A DNA stretch of 62,426 bases, taken from NCBI RefSeq assembly GCF_007991635.1, contig NZ_BJYS01000039.1, positions 1-62,426 of the forward strand, written 5' to 3'. A model generated the notes under the pieces. The model ran no database searches, was not told where the DNA came from, and saw nothing but the letters and a program-made list of their open reading frames with translations. Every line of letters begins with the position of its first letter. Position 1 is the stretch's first letter. Below are positions 1-8,277 of this stretch, piece by piece. The DNA comes from Adhaeribacter aerolatus. GTDB taxonomy: Bacteria > Bacteroidota > Bacteroidia > Cytophagales > Hymenobacteraceae. The position numbers and the translations under genes were made by a program.

Positions 1-2866
1 GGGTAATATGCTTACCAATACAACCTTAGCTGCTGGTAGCTTAACCGTAGCCGCTAATTATACTGGTACCATTACTTTGCAGTTAGCCAGTCCTGATCCA
101 ACAGGTCCTTGCCCAGCCGTAACGGATACCAGAATTATTAATATCAGCCCTGCTGCTACAGTAGAAGCTGGCGGTCCCTTAGCGGCTTGTCAATCTACAA
201 CCGCTCAAGTAGTAGCTTTAACCGGCGCCAGTGCAACTGGTGGTACCGCAACTTGGTCTATAGTTACTGCTAATCCGGCTAACGCGGGTGTTACTTTAGC
301 TAATGCCACTTTGGCTGCTGGTAGTGTAAATATACCGGCAAATTACACCGGTACCATTACTGTGAGATTAACCGTAGCTGACCCGGATGGAGAAGGTCCT
401 TGTCAGGCCGTAAGTGATGAACGCACCATTATTATCAATCCAAGAGCTATAGTGGAAGCCGGTGGACCTGACAACAGGTGTCAATCAACAAGCGCTCAGG
501 TGATAGCATTAACTGGAGCCAGCGTAACGGGTGGTGCCTCTAATGGTACCTGGTCTATAATATCATCTGTGCCTGCTGGAGCTAATTCTTTAACAAATAC
601 AACCTTAGCTGCCGGTAGCGTAACTGTAGCTGCTAACTATATTGGTACTATTACCCTAAGGTTAACCAGTACCGACCCAGATGGTGCAGGTCCTTGCCCA
701 GCGGTAACCGATGATAGAATAATTAATATCAGCCCAGCGGCAACGGTAGAAGCAGGTGAACCATTAACGGCTTGCCAAACTACAACCGCACAAGTAGTAG
801 CTTTAACCGGCGCCAGCGCAACTGGTGGAGCAGGTGTCTGGACAATAGTTTCTTCTGTTCCGGCTGGTGCTAATACCATAGGCAATAATACTGCTGTAAG
901 TGGTACGCTGAATGTGGCAGCAAACTATACTGGTGTAATTACCTTAAAACTAACCGTAGCTGACCCAGATGGTGCAGGCCCTTGCCAGGCAGTAGAAGAT
1001 GAAAGAACCGTTACTATTTATCCAAGAGTAATAGTAGAAGCAGGTGGTCCGGACAATCGTTGTCAATCACCCACTGCTCAGGTTATCGCTTTAACCGGCG
1101 CTAGTGTAACAGGTGGCGCAACAACTGGTACCTGGTCGATAGTATCTTCTAGTCCAGCCAATGCGGGTAATATGCTTACCAATACAACCTTAGCTGCTGG
1201 TAGCTTAACCGTAGCCGCTAATTATACTGGTACCATTACTTTGCAATTAGCCAGTCCTGACCCAACAGGTCCTTGCCCAGCCATAACGGATACCAGAATT
1301 ATTAATATCAGCCCGGCTGCTACGGTAGAAGCTGGTGAACCAATCAGTGTTTGTCAGTCTGCTTCTGCTCAAAGTGTAGCTTTAACCGGCGCCAATGCTA
1401 CTGGTGGTACTGCTACCTGGTCCGTTGTTTCGTCTAATCCAGTTAATGCGGGGATTACCTTATCCAATAATACTCTTGCCAGCGGAAGTTTGAGTGTACC
1501 GGCAAATTATACCGGTTCGGTTGTAGTAAGGTTATCCGTTGCTGACCCAGATGGCGCTGGCCCTTGTCAGGCAGTAAGTGATGAGAGAACTATCACCATT
1601 TATCCGGGTGTTACTGTAGAAGCTGGCGGACCGAATGATGTTTGTCAATCTGCGAATCCTGCAGCCATTGCTTTAACAGGAGCAACCATTGGTGGTGGCG
1701 CCACAACCGGTGCCTGGTCTATTGTTTCCGGTGGTGGTACCTTAAGTACTACAGCCCAGGTTGCCAACCCGGCTACTGTAACCTACACACCGGCACCCAA
1801 CTTTACAGGTATGGTAACGCTGCGGCTAACAACCAACGATCCTAGTGGTCCATGCGGTGCAAATAATGACACCAGGATAATTAATGTTTATCCAGCTGCT
1901 ACTTTGAATGCCGGTGGTCCTTACGTAGTGCCGTGTGCCGTTAATGGCGGTGTTCGTCAGGTTACCTTAGCACCTATCTTTGGTGGAGGCGCAACCTCTG
2001 TTACCTGGAGTGTTCCTGCTGGAATGGGTACGGTAGTAAATAATGTTTATACGCCAAGTGCAACTGCTCTGGCAGCTGGTACACCGGTTATATTAACAGC
2101 TATGACTAATGACCCTGCCGGACCTTGCCCTATCGTAAGTGCCCAAGTAACCGTAACCTTTGCCGTTTGCAATCCGCCACAAGGTTGTACTTTAGGTTAC
2201 TGGAAAAACCACACTGACCGGTGGTGCAGCAGTTATACACCTAACACCTTGTATAGGAATGTGTTTGTAAATGCCCCAGCAGAGTTTTATAACCTGACCT
2301 TATTACAAGCGTTGAATTTAGGTGGCGGCGGTATCTATAACTTAGCTCGTCAATCAGTAGCTGCTTTACTCAATATCTGCAGCAGCGGAGCAAACGATAT
2401 AAATTATAATCCAGCATTCCCAACTATAACTTCTTTGGTTACTGCTGTAAACACTGCTTATAGAACAGGAGGCACTGCACCAGGTACGTTGGCATCTACC
2501 TTGGATACCTACAACAACGCCGGCTGTCCATTGGGCGGTACCCCTGCTACTACTGCAGCCTACAAAAAATCGCCAACCGGGGATGATTTATTAGGGGCTG
2601 GTGCCGGTACCGAGCTGAGTGCCTTTCCGAACCCATACACCGATAAAGCTACCATTGAGTTCAGCCTGCAAGAAGGTGGTGAATATACTTTGGTGCTGCA
2701 CGATGTTAAAGGCAGCGTGGTTAAACGCATCAGCGCTGGAAAAGCCGAAGCTGGTAAAAAATACAGCTTCGAAATAGGCAATAACAACATGCCGGAAGGT
2801 ATCTACATTGCCCGCCTGAGCACTGATAAGTTTAACAAAGTAGTAAGAATAAGCCTGAGAAGGTAA
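1..2866 (+). CDS. Repetitive T9SS-exported surface protein, 5'-truncated by the window edge
   Basis: This is the C-terminal part of a large, probably cell-surface or secreted protein. The frame is open to base 2 with no natural start, and the first ~180 bases nearly duplicate 1166-1345, so the window begins inside a repeat. It shows one partial, six full and one divergent tandem unit of about 95 residues. Units open with a VEAGGP-like motif followed by a Cys, contain LTGA.. and AANYTGTITL, and end near a GPCxAV Cys, so each has two conserved Cys. Two unit types alternate (VEAGGPDNRC and VEAGEPLTAC), giving a dimeric higher-order repeat. After the repeats comes a GYWKNH module (~residues 725-845), then a type A T9SS sorting domain (about the last 80 residues: FPNPYTDKATIEF ... 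GIYIARL). The repeats probably form Ig-like beta-sandwiches used as a stalk or adhesin (inference). Binding partner unknown. Confidence 0.85.
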   Translation, partial: GNMLTNTTLAAGSLTVAANYTGTITLQLASPDPTGPCPAVTDTRIINISPAATVEAGGPLAACQSTTAQVVALTGASATGGTATWSIVTANPANAGVTLANATLAAGSVNIPANYTGTITVRLTVADPDGEGPCQAVSDERTIIINPRAIVEAGGPDNRCQSTSAQVIALTGASVTGGASNGTWSIISSVPAGANSLTNTTLAAGSVTVAANYIGTITLRLTSTDPDGAGPCPAVTDDRIINISPAATVEAGEPLTACQTTTAQVVALTGASATGGAGVWTIVSSVPAGANTIGNNTAVSGTLNVAANYTGVITLKLTVADPDGAGPCQAVEDERTVTIYPRVIVEAGGPDNRCQSPTAQVIALTGASVTGGATTGTWSIVSSSPANAGNMLTNTTLAAGSLTVAANYTGTITLQLASPDPTGPCPAITDTRIINISPAATVEAGEPISVCQSASAQSVALTGANATGGTATWSVVSSNPVNAGITLSNNTLASGSLSVPANYTGSVVVRLSVADPDGAGPCQAVSDERTITIYPGVTVEAGGPNDVCQSANPAAIALTGATIGGGATTGAWSIVSGGGTLSTTAQVANPATVTYTPAPNFTGMVTLRLTTNDPSGPCGANNDTRIINVYPAATLNAGGPYVVPCAVNGGVRQVTLAPIFGGGATSVTWSVPAGMGTVVNNVYTPSATALAAGTPVILTAMTNDPAGPCPIVSAQVTVTFAVCNPPQGCTLGYWKNHTDRWCSSYTPNTLYRNVFVNAPAEFYNLTLLQALNLGGGGIYNLARQSVAALLNICSSGANDINYNPAFPTITSLVTAVNTAYRTGGTAPGTLASTLDTYNNAGCPLGGTPATTAAYKKSPTGDDLLGAGAGTELSAFPNPYTDKATIEFSLQEGGEYTLVLHDVKGSVVKRISAGKAEAGKKYSFEIGNNNMPEGIYIARLSTDKFNKVVRISLRR

Positions 2867-2901
2867 GCCCACCGGAAGTCATTCCGAACGGTAAATAGAA
2901 A

Positions 2902-2930
2902 GGCCGGAGTTTTCGCTCCGGCTTTTTTTT
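2902..2930 (+). terminator. Rho-independent terminator after the repeat protein
   Basis: A 7-bp GC-rich stem (GCCGGAG at 2903-2909 with CTCCGGC at 2916-2922, six-base loop) runs directly into eight T residues. It lies 36 bases after the stop codon of the T9SS-exported protein. Confidence 0.9.
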
Positions 2931-3346
2931 ATTCTTAGCGAAGCTGTTTAGCTTTAATAACAACTAGTCGGAAACAGTTGCTCTGGCTGCGAAGGCTCCA
3001 GGAAGTATTCTGGCGGGACTGATCAGATGGGTGGTAAAACCAAATCGCATTTACATCCTTTCATAGCTAATTAACAAATATTATTAAAACCCTCAGAGCA
3101 ATATTTCCTGTATTTTACTATTGAATATAGTTTGTACTATTTGGTATAATATCCCCCTTGTGGCAACACATTCTACTCAAAACAGCATGACGCAACAGTT
3201 TTAGCGTTTTAACAAAAACGACAAACTAAAATGCCTCTCCCAACTTATTTGGAAGAGGCATTTTTTATTTTCAGAGATTATTAAGCCAATCGAATTTTCG
3301 GATTAAACAATATTCTTGCCTGAGCAAATGCTCACAAAAATAAAAT
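2931..3346. other. Gap with an orphan terminator-like hairpin
   Basis: No credible gene was seen in this stretch. It holds a hairpin (ATGCCTCT at 3231-3238 with AGAGGCAT at 3254-3261) followed by TTTTTTATTTT on the plus strand. The upstream gene already has its own terminator at 2902-2930, so this second one has no obvious partner on the plus strand. On the minus strand it follows the 199-aa gene, but there its T-tract is weak. A short untranslated RNA ending near 3265 is possible but unproven. Confidence 0.5.
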
Positions 3347-3946
3347 TTACTTATTCGCTTCGGGTTTGGGCGGGTTAATCATGATGTGGGCGCCGTGGGT
3401 GCCGGGATGCATAATCCAGGGCATGGCCGGACCTTCGGGTTTCAGGGGCAGACCGGTGCTTTCGGCGGTGGCGTAAGGAATATACACCACGTAGCGCAGG
3501 TAACCATTTTTTACTTCGCCGGTAGTAACATTATAGTTTTCTTCGGGTGCCGAAAAAACGAATAGGGTAGAGGGTTGCTTGGGCATGGCCAGTTTGCCGG
3601 CTTTTACTTCCTGTTCGCGGGCATCAAAAATTTCCTGACCTTTTTTACCTTCCTTCCGCAGTTCCTGCCCCCGGGTCATAAAGGGTTGTAAATCTTTGTG
3701 GTAACACGAGGCCGAAAAGCCGGGTTCAGTTGGGTTATCGGCCACACATATAAGTTCGTTGGTACCTTTGCGCAAAACGGCCATTCCCTTGGGAGTATAT
3801 CCGTACACGGTAGCGCCGGCTCTTTTATCGGCCGGAGCCGCCAGTACTGCCGATTTTATCTGCAGCTCCGGAGATGGGATCATTGTCTGCGCCAGGGTAC
3901 TATAGCTTGTCAGACCCAATACGGCAAAAGTTAATATTCTTTTCAT
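3347..3946 (-). CDS. Secreted protein of unknown function, 199 aa
   Basis: Function not recognised. Residues 1-19 are a clean signal peptide (KR, hydrophobic core, cleavage likely after STLA), so the product is exported to the periplasm or outside. The mature part has one pair of Cys near residues 67 and 81 and a conserved-looking C-terminal stretch, MPWIMHPGTHGAHIMI, around residues 174-189; its His-rich character could suggest metal or ligand binding, but this is only inference. It stands alone between the repeat protein and the symporter gene, transcribed with the latter (78-base gap), and might share its transcript. No membrane segments apart from the signal peptide. Similar uncharacterised secreted proteins exist in Bacteroidota and other soil bacteria. 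Confidence 0.7.
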   Translation of the reverse strand: MKRILTFAVLGLTSYSTLAQTMIPSPELQIKSAVLAAPADKRAGATVYGYTPKGMAVLRKGTNELICVADNPTEPGFSASCYHKDLQPFMTRGQELRKEGKKGQEIFDAREQEVKAGKLAMPKQPSTLFVFSAPEENYNVTTGEVKNGYLRYVVYIPYATAESTGLPLKPEGPAMPWIMHPGTHGAHIMINPPKPEANK

Positions 3947-4024
3947 AGGTTTCGGGTTTAGCTAAAAAGGTAATAAATATTTCCGGAATAATAACTATTA
4001 ACTAATGGAGATTACTACCTGCGG

Positions 4025-5410
4025 TTAAATTTCTTCTACTTCCTGCATTACCAGGCTGGGATTGTCCTCAAATTCACCTTCCCAGCGGGCGACAATGGCT
4101 GAGGCCAGACAGTTGCCCACCACGTTAACCGCCGTACGCGCCATATCCATTAATTCATCAATTCCTAAAATAATAAAAATGGGCTCTACCGGCAGGTTAA
4201 AAGAAGCAGCGGTACCCAATAATATTACCAGCGAGGCCCGCGGAACGCCGGCAACACCTTTACTTGTGAGCATCAGGGTGAAAACCATGAGTAATTGCTG
4301 CTCCCAGGGCATGTGGATGCCGGCGGCCTGGGCCACAAATATGGAGGCTAACGACAAATAAAGCGTAGTCCCGTCCAGGTTAAAGCTGTAACCCATAGGC
4401 ATTACAAAAGCTACTATTTTACGCGGCACACCTATTTTTTCCATAGCTTCCATGGCCCGGGGCAAAGCGGCTTCGGAACTGGTGGTGGCAAAGGCAATCG
4501 AAACGGGTTCGGCAATGGCCTGCACAAAGCGTTTAATCGGAATCCGGAACATCAGGGCCGCTGGTACCAACACCGCCAAAATAAACACCAGCAGCGCTAC
4601 ATATAAAGTAGCCAGTAGCTTAAATAAATTTACCAGAATGCCAAAACCCATGTGGCCCACCGTATAAGCAATGGCGGCGCCTACCGCTACCGGCGCAAAC
4701 AGCATAATAATATTTGTAAACTTAAACATGGTTTCAGCCAGGCTTTCGGTTACTTCCAGCAAAGGCCGCCGCCGGTTTTCGGCCAGCATGGCCAGGCCAA
4801 TTCCGAACAAAATACTGAAGACCACAATTTGCAAAACCTCGCCTTCGGCTATAGATTTAGCAATATTTTCCGGGAATATATGCAGAATAATATCGCTGAC
4901 GGATTGCTTTGGCGGTGCTTGAATACTGGCCGTTTCGGCGCCGCGCAGCACAATGCCCTCACCGGCCCGGCTGATATTAATGGCCGCCAGCCCAATAAAT
5001 AAGGCAAGAGTGGTAACTACTTCAAAATAAATAATAGCTTTTAAACCCATGCTCCCCACCTGTTTCAGGTTAGAGTGGCCCGCAATACCTACTACCAGGG
5101 TAGCGAAAATGAGTGGGGCAATTATGGTTTTAATCAGGCGCAGAAATATTTTACTCAGTAAATTCAGGTTCTGGGCAAAATCCGGAAAGCTGTAACCTAT
5201 CTCGGCCCCAATTACCATACTGGCCAATATCCAGGTAGTCAGCGATTTTTTACGGAAGGCATAAAATATTAGTAAAGCAATGCCTACCCAGCGCAATACC
5301 CCCAGGGCCAGCGGTGAAAGGTGGATAAATCCGTAATTTTCCAGTACCGTCAGGATGGCGGCAATGGTAAGTACAAGTAAAGTAATTAGTAATATCCGGG
5401 ATTTACTCAT
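4025..5410 (-). CDS. Dicarboxylate/amino acid:cation symporter (DAACS family)
   Basis: An inner-membrane secondary transporter that imports glutamate, aspartate or C4-dicarboxylates with H+ or Na+. The 461-residue length and eight or so hydrophobic segments fit the GltP/DctA family. Family signatures are present: the serine-rich hairpin TSSEAALP at 310-317 and NLDGTT (family NMDGT) at 344-349, with a following GVAGVPRAS stretch. An extra hydrophobic N-terminal segment (residues 5-60) precedes the usual first helix. The exact substrate cannot be told from sequence. It is divergent from the dipeptide epimerase gene at 5801, which releases or interconverts Ala-Glu type dipeptides, so a shared role in glutamate or peptide scavenging is possible (inference). 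Its leader is long if the -7 element at 5627-5634 is used. Confidence 0.93.
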   Translation of the reverse strand: MSKSRILLITLLVLTIAAILTVLENYGFIHLSPLALGVLRWVGIALLIFYAFRKKSLTTWILASMVIGAEIGYSFPDFAQNLNLLSKIFLRLIKTIIAPLIFATLVVGIAGHSNLKQVGSMGLKAIIYFEVVTTLALFIGLAAINISRAGEGIVLRGAETASIQAPPKQSVSDIILHIFPENIAKSIAEGEVLQIVVFSILFGIGLAMLAENRRRPLLEVTESLAETMFKFTNIIMLFAPVAVGAAIAYTVGHMGFGILVNLFKLLATLYVALLVFILAVLVPAALMFRIPIKRFVQAIAEPVSIAFATTSSEAALPRAMEAMEKIGVPRKIVAFVMPMGYSFNLDGTTLYLSLASIFVAQAAGIHMPWEQQLLMVFTLMLTSKGVAGVPRASLVILLGTAASFNLPVEPIFIILGIDELMDMARTAVNVVGNCLASAIVARWEGEFEDNPSLVMQEVEEI

Positions 5411-5800
5411 ATAAGAATACCGTGTGGAAAAGGTTTACCTGACCCCGCTGCCTAAAAGGACTAATAAAATAAAGAACGCCCCTTGGTAGTTTGATTTAAA
5501 ACCCACCTTAATATTTAATAATTATTAATGGGTAAAAACAAAAAAGGGCAGTTATCAATCCGGTCGGGCTAACTGAAATTCGGTTATATCCTTTTGTTTA
5601 TTTAGATTTTTAGCTTTAAGAAGCTACAAATATATTATTTTCTTCTGGATATTCAGGTGGGAGTGGCCAGTCGGGCCAGCACCATTCCATAGTAACTCGC
5701 CGGAAAATTATCGGCTGGTTTTTTGGTTTATAAAAAGGAAATAATTAATTCTGCCATCTTTATAACCGCGCCTTTTTCTCACCGGCTTAAATTTATTTTT
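5411..5800. other. Divergent intergenic region with a possible minus-strand promoter
   Basis: This AT-rich region separates the symporter gene from the dipeptide epimerase gene. On the minus strand a TATATTTG sequence (5634-5627) matches the Bacteroidota -7 consensus TAnnTTTG; no convincing -33 TTTG was found at the right spacing. If used, the symporter mRNA would have a leader of about 210 bases. No other gene or clear hairpin was seen here. Confidence 0.35.
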
Positions 5801-6790
5801 ATGCTTCGTTGGCATATCGAGTCCAAGCAATTGCAGTTACGTTATACCTGGAAAATTTCCCGAAACAGCTCGGACGAAAAAACCAATTTATTTATCCGGG
5901 TGGCCGACCGGCGCTTTGTGGGGATTGGAGAAGCTGCGCCCAATATCCGATACGGCGAAACGGCCCAAGAACTGACCCGGCAATACGAATCGCTGGTAGA
6001 AAACGGGTTGGAGTTGATCCGTTCGCTGGAAGATTTGCAAGTGCTGCTCTCGTTGTATCCGCCGGCCAATTCCTTGCGGTTTGCCATTGAGTCGGCATAT
6101 ATTCATTATTTCTGCCAGAAAAAAGGTATTACGGTAGTAGAATTTTTAGGCTTGCGCCTGCCCCAATCCGTATCAACCGCTTTTTCGTTGCCGATTATGG
6201 ATCCGGCGCTGGTGCCGGCCTTTATCCGCGATAACAACCTGAACCGGTTTGGCAACCTGAAAGTAAAAGTAAACCAGGAAGAAGGGCTTAATTTGGTGCG
6301 CCAGGTGGCCTCGGTTAGCACCAAGCCTCTGATTGTAGATGCCAACGAAGCCTGGAACGACCCGGATGAATTGCTCGTTTTTCTGGAAAAGCTAAAACGC
6401 TTCCGGATTTCTTTTATTGAACAACCCCTGCCGGCGGCCCAAACCGAAGCGTATACCTATCTGCGCCAGCACACCCCTTACGATATTTTTGCCGACGAAT
6501 CGGTTACGAACGAGGCCGACTTCGAATTGTTGCAGAAACAGTTTCACGGGGTAAACATGAAACTGATGAAAGCCGGTGGGTATTTAAACGGCCTGCATAT
6601 ATTAGAGCAAACCCGCCAGCGCGGCTTAAAAACCATGGTGGGCTGTATGATCGAAACTTCTTTAGGTATTTGGTCGGCTATGCAGTTATGCCAGGGCGTT
6701 TACCAGGCCGATTTAGATGGTTTCCTGATTTTAAAAAACGAGCCTTTCGGCATTGTGGAAGAAAAGAATGGCGAACTTTTAATTCCCTGA
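5801..6790 (+). CDS. Dipeptide epimerase (enolase superfamily)
   Basis: Epimerises the C-terminal residue of dipeptides, typically L-Ala-D-Glu to L-Ala-L-Glu, in murein peptide recycling. The start is set at the Met at 5801 (329 aa) because the 26 residues before it resemble non-coding sequence and the family begins at this beta strand. The catalytic set of the muconate-lactonising subgroup is complete: KVK lysines 154 and 156, metal ligands D180, E207 (FIEQP) and D232 (ADES), opposite-face lysine K254 (NMKLMK). GCMIETSLGI (281-290) and the DLD triad at 304-306, which in characterised dipeptide epimerases binds the dipeptide amino group, argue for dipeptide epimerase over o-succinylbenzoate synthase. 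Converges on the DUF4199 gene with only a 7-base gap. Confidence 0.88.
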   Translation: MLRWHIESKQLQLRYTWKISRNSSDEKTNLFIRVADRRFVGIGEAAPNIRYGETAQELTRQYESLVENGLELIRSLEDLQVLLSLYPPANSLRFAIESAYIHYFCQKKGITVVEFLGLRLPQSVSTAFSLPIMDPALVPAFIRDNNLNRFGNLKVKVNQEEGLNLVRQVASVSTKPLIVDANEAWNDPDELLVFLEKLKRFRISFIEQPLPAAQTEAYTYLRQHTPYDIFADESVTNEADFELLQKQFHGVNMKLMKAGGYLNGLHILEQTRQRGLKTMVGCMIETSLGIWSAMQLCQGVYQADLDGFLILKNEPFGIVEEKNGELLIP

Positions 6791-6797
6791 AAGCAGA

Positions 6798-7304
6798 TTA
6801 AGCTTCATCCTGCCTTTTAGTTTTGAGTAAACCCGCCATAATCAGCGAAAACAAACTGCCGGCCGCCAGATAACCACCAAAAGACCGTAAAGCCTGCGGT
6901 AAAGGTTGAAATATTTCGCGGGTTACCATCTCATTCGACTGAATCTGCACCTCGGTGGCGCCTTGCTGCTCCAGGGTTTGCCGTTTTAGGTTAACCATAA
7001 AGTCTACAAAACCCGGGTTAATATATTGCAGATACACAAACGTAAAGGCCGCTGTTATAACCCCGGCAAATATGGAGATTACCACCCCGGCCAGCACGCC
7101 CTGCCAGAAATTTATACGCCCGGCCCGATCGTGGTTGCGGTAAGCCCTGATACCAAAATAAATACCCAGAATAGTAAAAAGGAGTGCTGCAAAGCCGGTG
7201 TAACGGCCAACTTCGGAGCCATGAAAACCTGCCAGAAACTCCAGGTACATCCAACCCGAAATGACCAGCCCAGTTATTAAACCATAAATAGCAAGTGTTT
7301 TCAT
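6798..7304 (-). CDS. DUF4199 family membrane protein
   Basis: A 168-residue inner-membrane protein with four predicted transmembrane helices (about residues 3-25, 35-55, 67-95 and 140-160) and a loop of ~45 residues between the third and fourth. Layout and length fit DUF4199, a Bacteroidota family of unknown function. The charged loop (around 100-135) and the last helix are typical of the family. It stands alone: the dipeptide epimerase gene converges on its 3' end, and the upstream region is shared with the divergent marR-yceI operon, with a perfect hairpin at 7383-7415 in its possible leader. Confidence 0.8.
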   Translation of the reverse strand: MKTLAIYGLITGLVISGWMYLEFLAGFHGSEVGRYTGFAALLFTILGIYFGIRAYRNHDRAGRINFWQGVLAGVVISIFAGVITAAFTFVYLQYINPGFVDFMVNLKRQTLEQQGATEVQIQSNEMVTREIFQPLPQALRSFGGYLAAGSLFSLIMAGLLKTKRQDEA

Positions 7305-7382
7305 AAGAAGGCAGATACGTTTGGCATGTTGCTACAGACAATAGCATTGCCAATCGCAAACTAAAGAGATACCAGACAATAA

Positions 7383-7415
7383 AAAAAGCTAATCATAAAA
7401 TATGATTAGCTTTTT
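7383..7415. terminator. Perfect 15-bp hairpin with A/T flanks, in a divergent intergenic region
   Basis: AAAAAGCTAATCATA (7383-7397) pairs perfectly with 7401-7415 across a 3-base loop. With T-runs on both strands it looks like a bidirectional Rho-independent terminator, yet neither neighbouring gene ends here: the DUF4199 gene starts at 7304 going left, and marR starts at 7775 going right. It could be an attenuator in the DUF4199 leader, the end of a short RNA, or a relic. Confidence 0.6.
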
Positions 7416-7730
7416 GGGACTATTATGAAAAAACTAAGGAAGAAACCTTAAAATAACCGCCAATACCGAACTATGTACCAACTTAATCCAACCTTTTAAT
7501 TATTACTTCTTCCTTCTTTTTTTACGAAATTAAACCTGGTTAATAATTTTTTTTATACTTAAATATTAACCGGTAAATACTGAAATATTAACTGTTTCAG
7601 GATAAGTACTTATCTGGTAGTGTTTACTAGCCCAGTTTTATATTTAATGATTATTGTGCTAAGAAAGCAAGCAGCGGGTTTTTCTTTAAAGATTGAACTA
7701 AAATAAAACCAAAAAATGTTTTTACATTAA

Positions 7731-7749
7731 ATGTATATACATATATTTG
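7731..7749 (+). promoter_or_regulatory. Promoter -7 element overlapped by a 12-bp palindrome (likely MarR operator)
   Basis: ATGTATATACAT (7731-7742) is a perfect palindrome. Its last base starts TATATTTG (7742-7749), an exact match to the Bacteroidota -7 consensus TAnnTTTG, and the start codon of marR follows at 7775, leaving a leader of about 20 bases. A T-rich -33 region is present near 7717-7724 but is not an exact TTTG. A MarR dimer bound to the palindrome would block sigma at this promoter, so autorepression is the simplest reading (inference). Confidence 0.55.
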
Positions 7750-7774
7750 TAACGAAATCGTAATACAGGCAGGT

Positions 7775-8224
7775 ATGCGGATAGAAGAAGAGATAAAACA
7801 ACCGGTATTTAAAAGTGTACACCAGAAAGCACTTATTAACCTGATTTATTCGGCCGGGTGGATAGAACAACGGCAAGCCGAATTATTACGGGCTTATGGG
7901 TTGACTTTACCCCAGTATAATATTTTACGGATTTTGCGGGGGCAGCATCCCAAACCAGCCACGGTAAATCTGCTGATTGAACGCATGCTGGATAAAACTT
8001 CTAACGCCTCGCGTATTGTAGATAAACTTGTCGCCAAAGGCCTGGTAAGTCGCACCCAATGCGAGCACGACCGCCGCACCGTAGATGTACTAATTACCCA
8101 AGCGGGTTTAGACTTATTAGAACGGGTAGTAACCGATACCAAAGATGCTTTTTTTGGTTTGCAGCATTTAACCGAAGCCGAAGCCGAAACCCTTAATCAT
8201 TTGCTGGATAAAATCCGCAGTTAA
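7775..8224 (+). CDS. MarR family transcriptional regulator
   Basis: A cytoplasmic winged-helix repressor of 149 residues. The family fold is recognisable: an N-terminal dimerisation helix (about 15-45), LTLPQYNILRIL (43-54), a recognition-helix segment around LLIERMLDKTSNASRIVDKL, and the wing with the typical CEHDRRTVDVLIT (DxRR) motif near residues 106-118. It probably controls its own promoter and the yceI gene 53 bases downstream, a pairing common in Bacteroidota. The signal sensed is unknown; MarR proteins often respond to phenolics, oxidants or antibiotics. The ATG at 7775 is well placed behind a good -7 element. Confidence 0.9.
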   Translation: MRIEEEIKQPVFKSVHQKALINLIYSAGWIEQRQAELLRAYGLTLPQYNILRILRGQHPKPATVNLLIERMLDKTSNASRIVDKLVAKGLVSRTQCEHDRRTVDVLITQAGLDLLERVVTDTKDAFFGLQHLTEAEAETLNHLLDKIRS

Positions 8225-8277
8225 GTATAAAAAGAAAATTTTCATATTATCAATTCCTTTATAATTCCTTTTAAATC

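Noticed and set aside
1642-1845. Plus-strand frame of 67 codons rich in Trp, Cys and Tyr inside the repeat protein
   Set aside because: It is the second frame of a repeat region; the reading frame of the large protein is continuous here.
5723-5800. Upstream extension of the dipeptide epimerase
   Set aside because: The 26 added residues precede the first conserved beta strand and look like non-coding AT-rich sequence.
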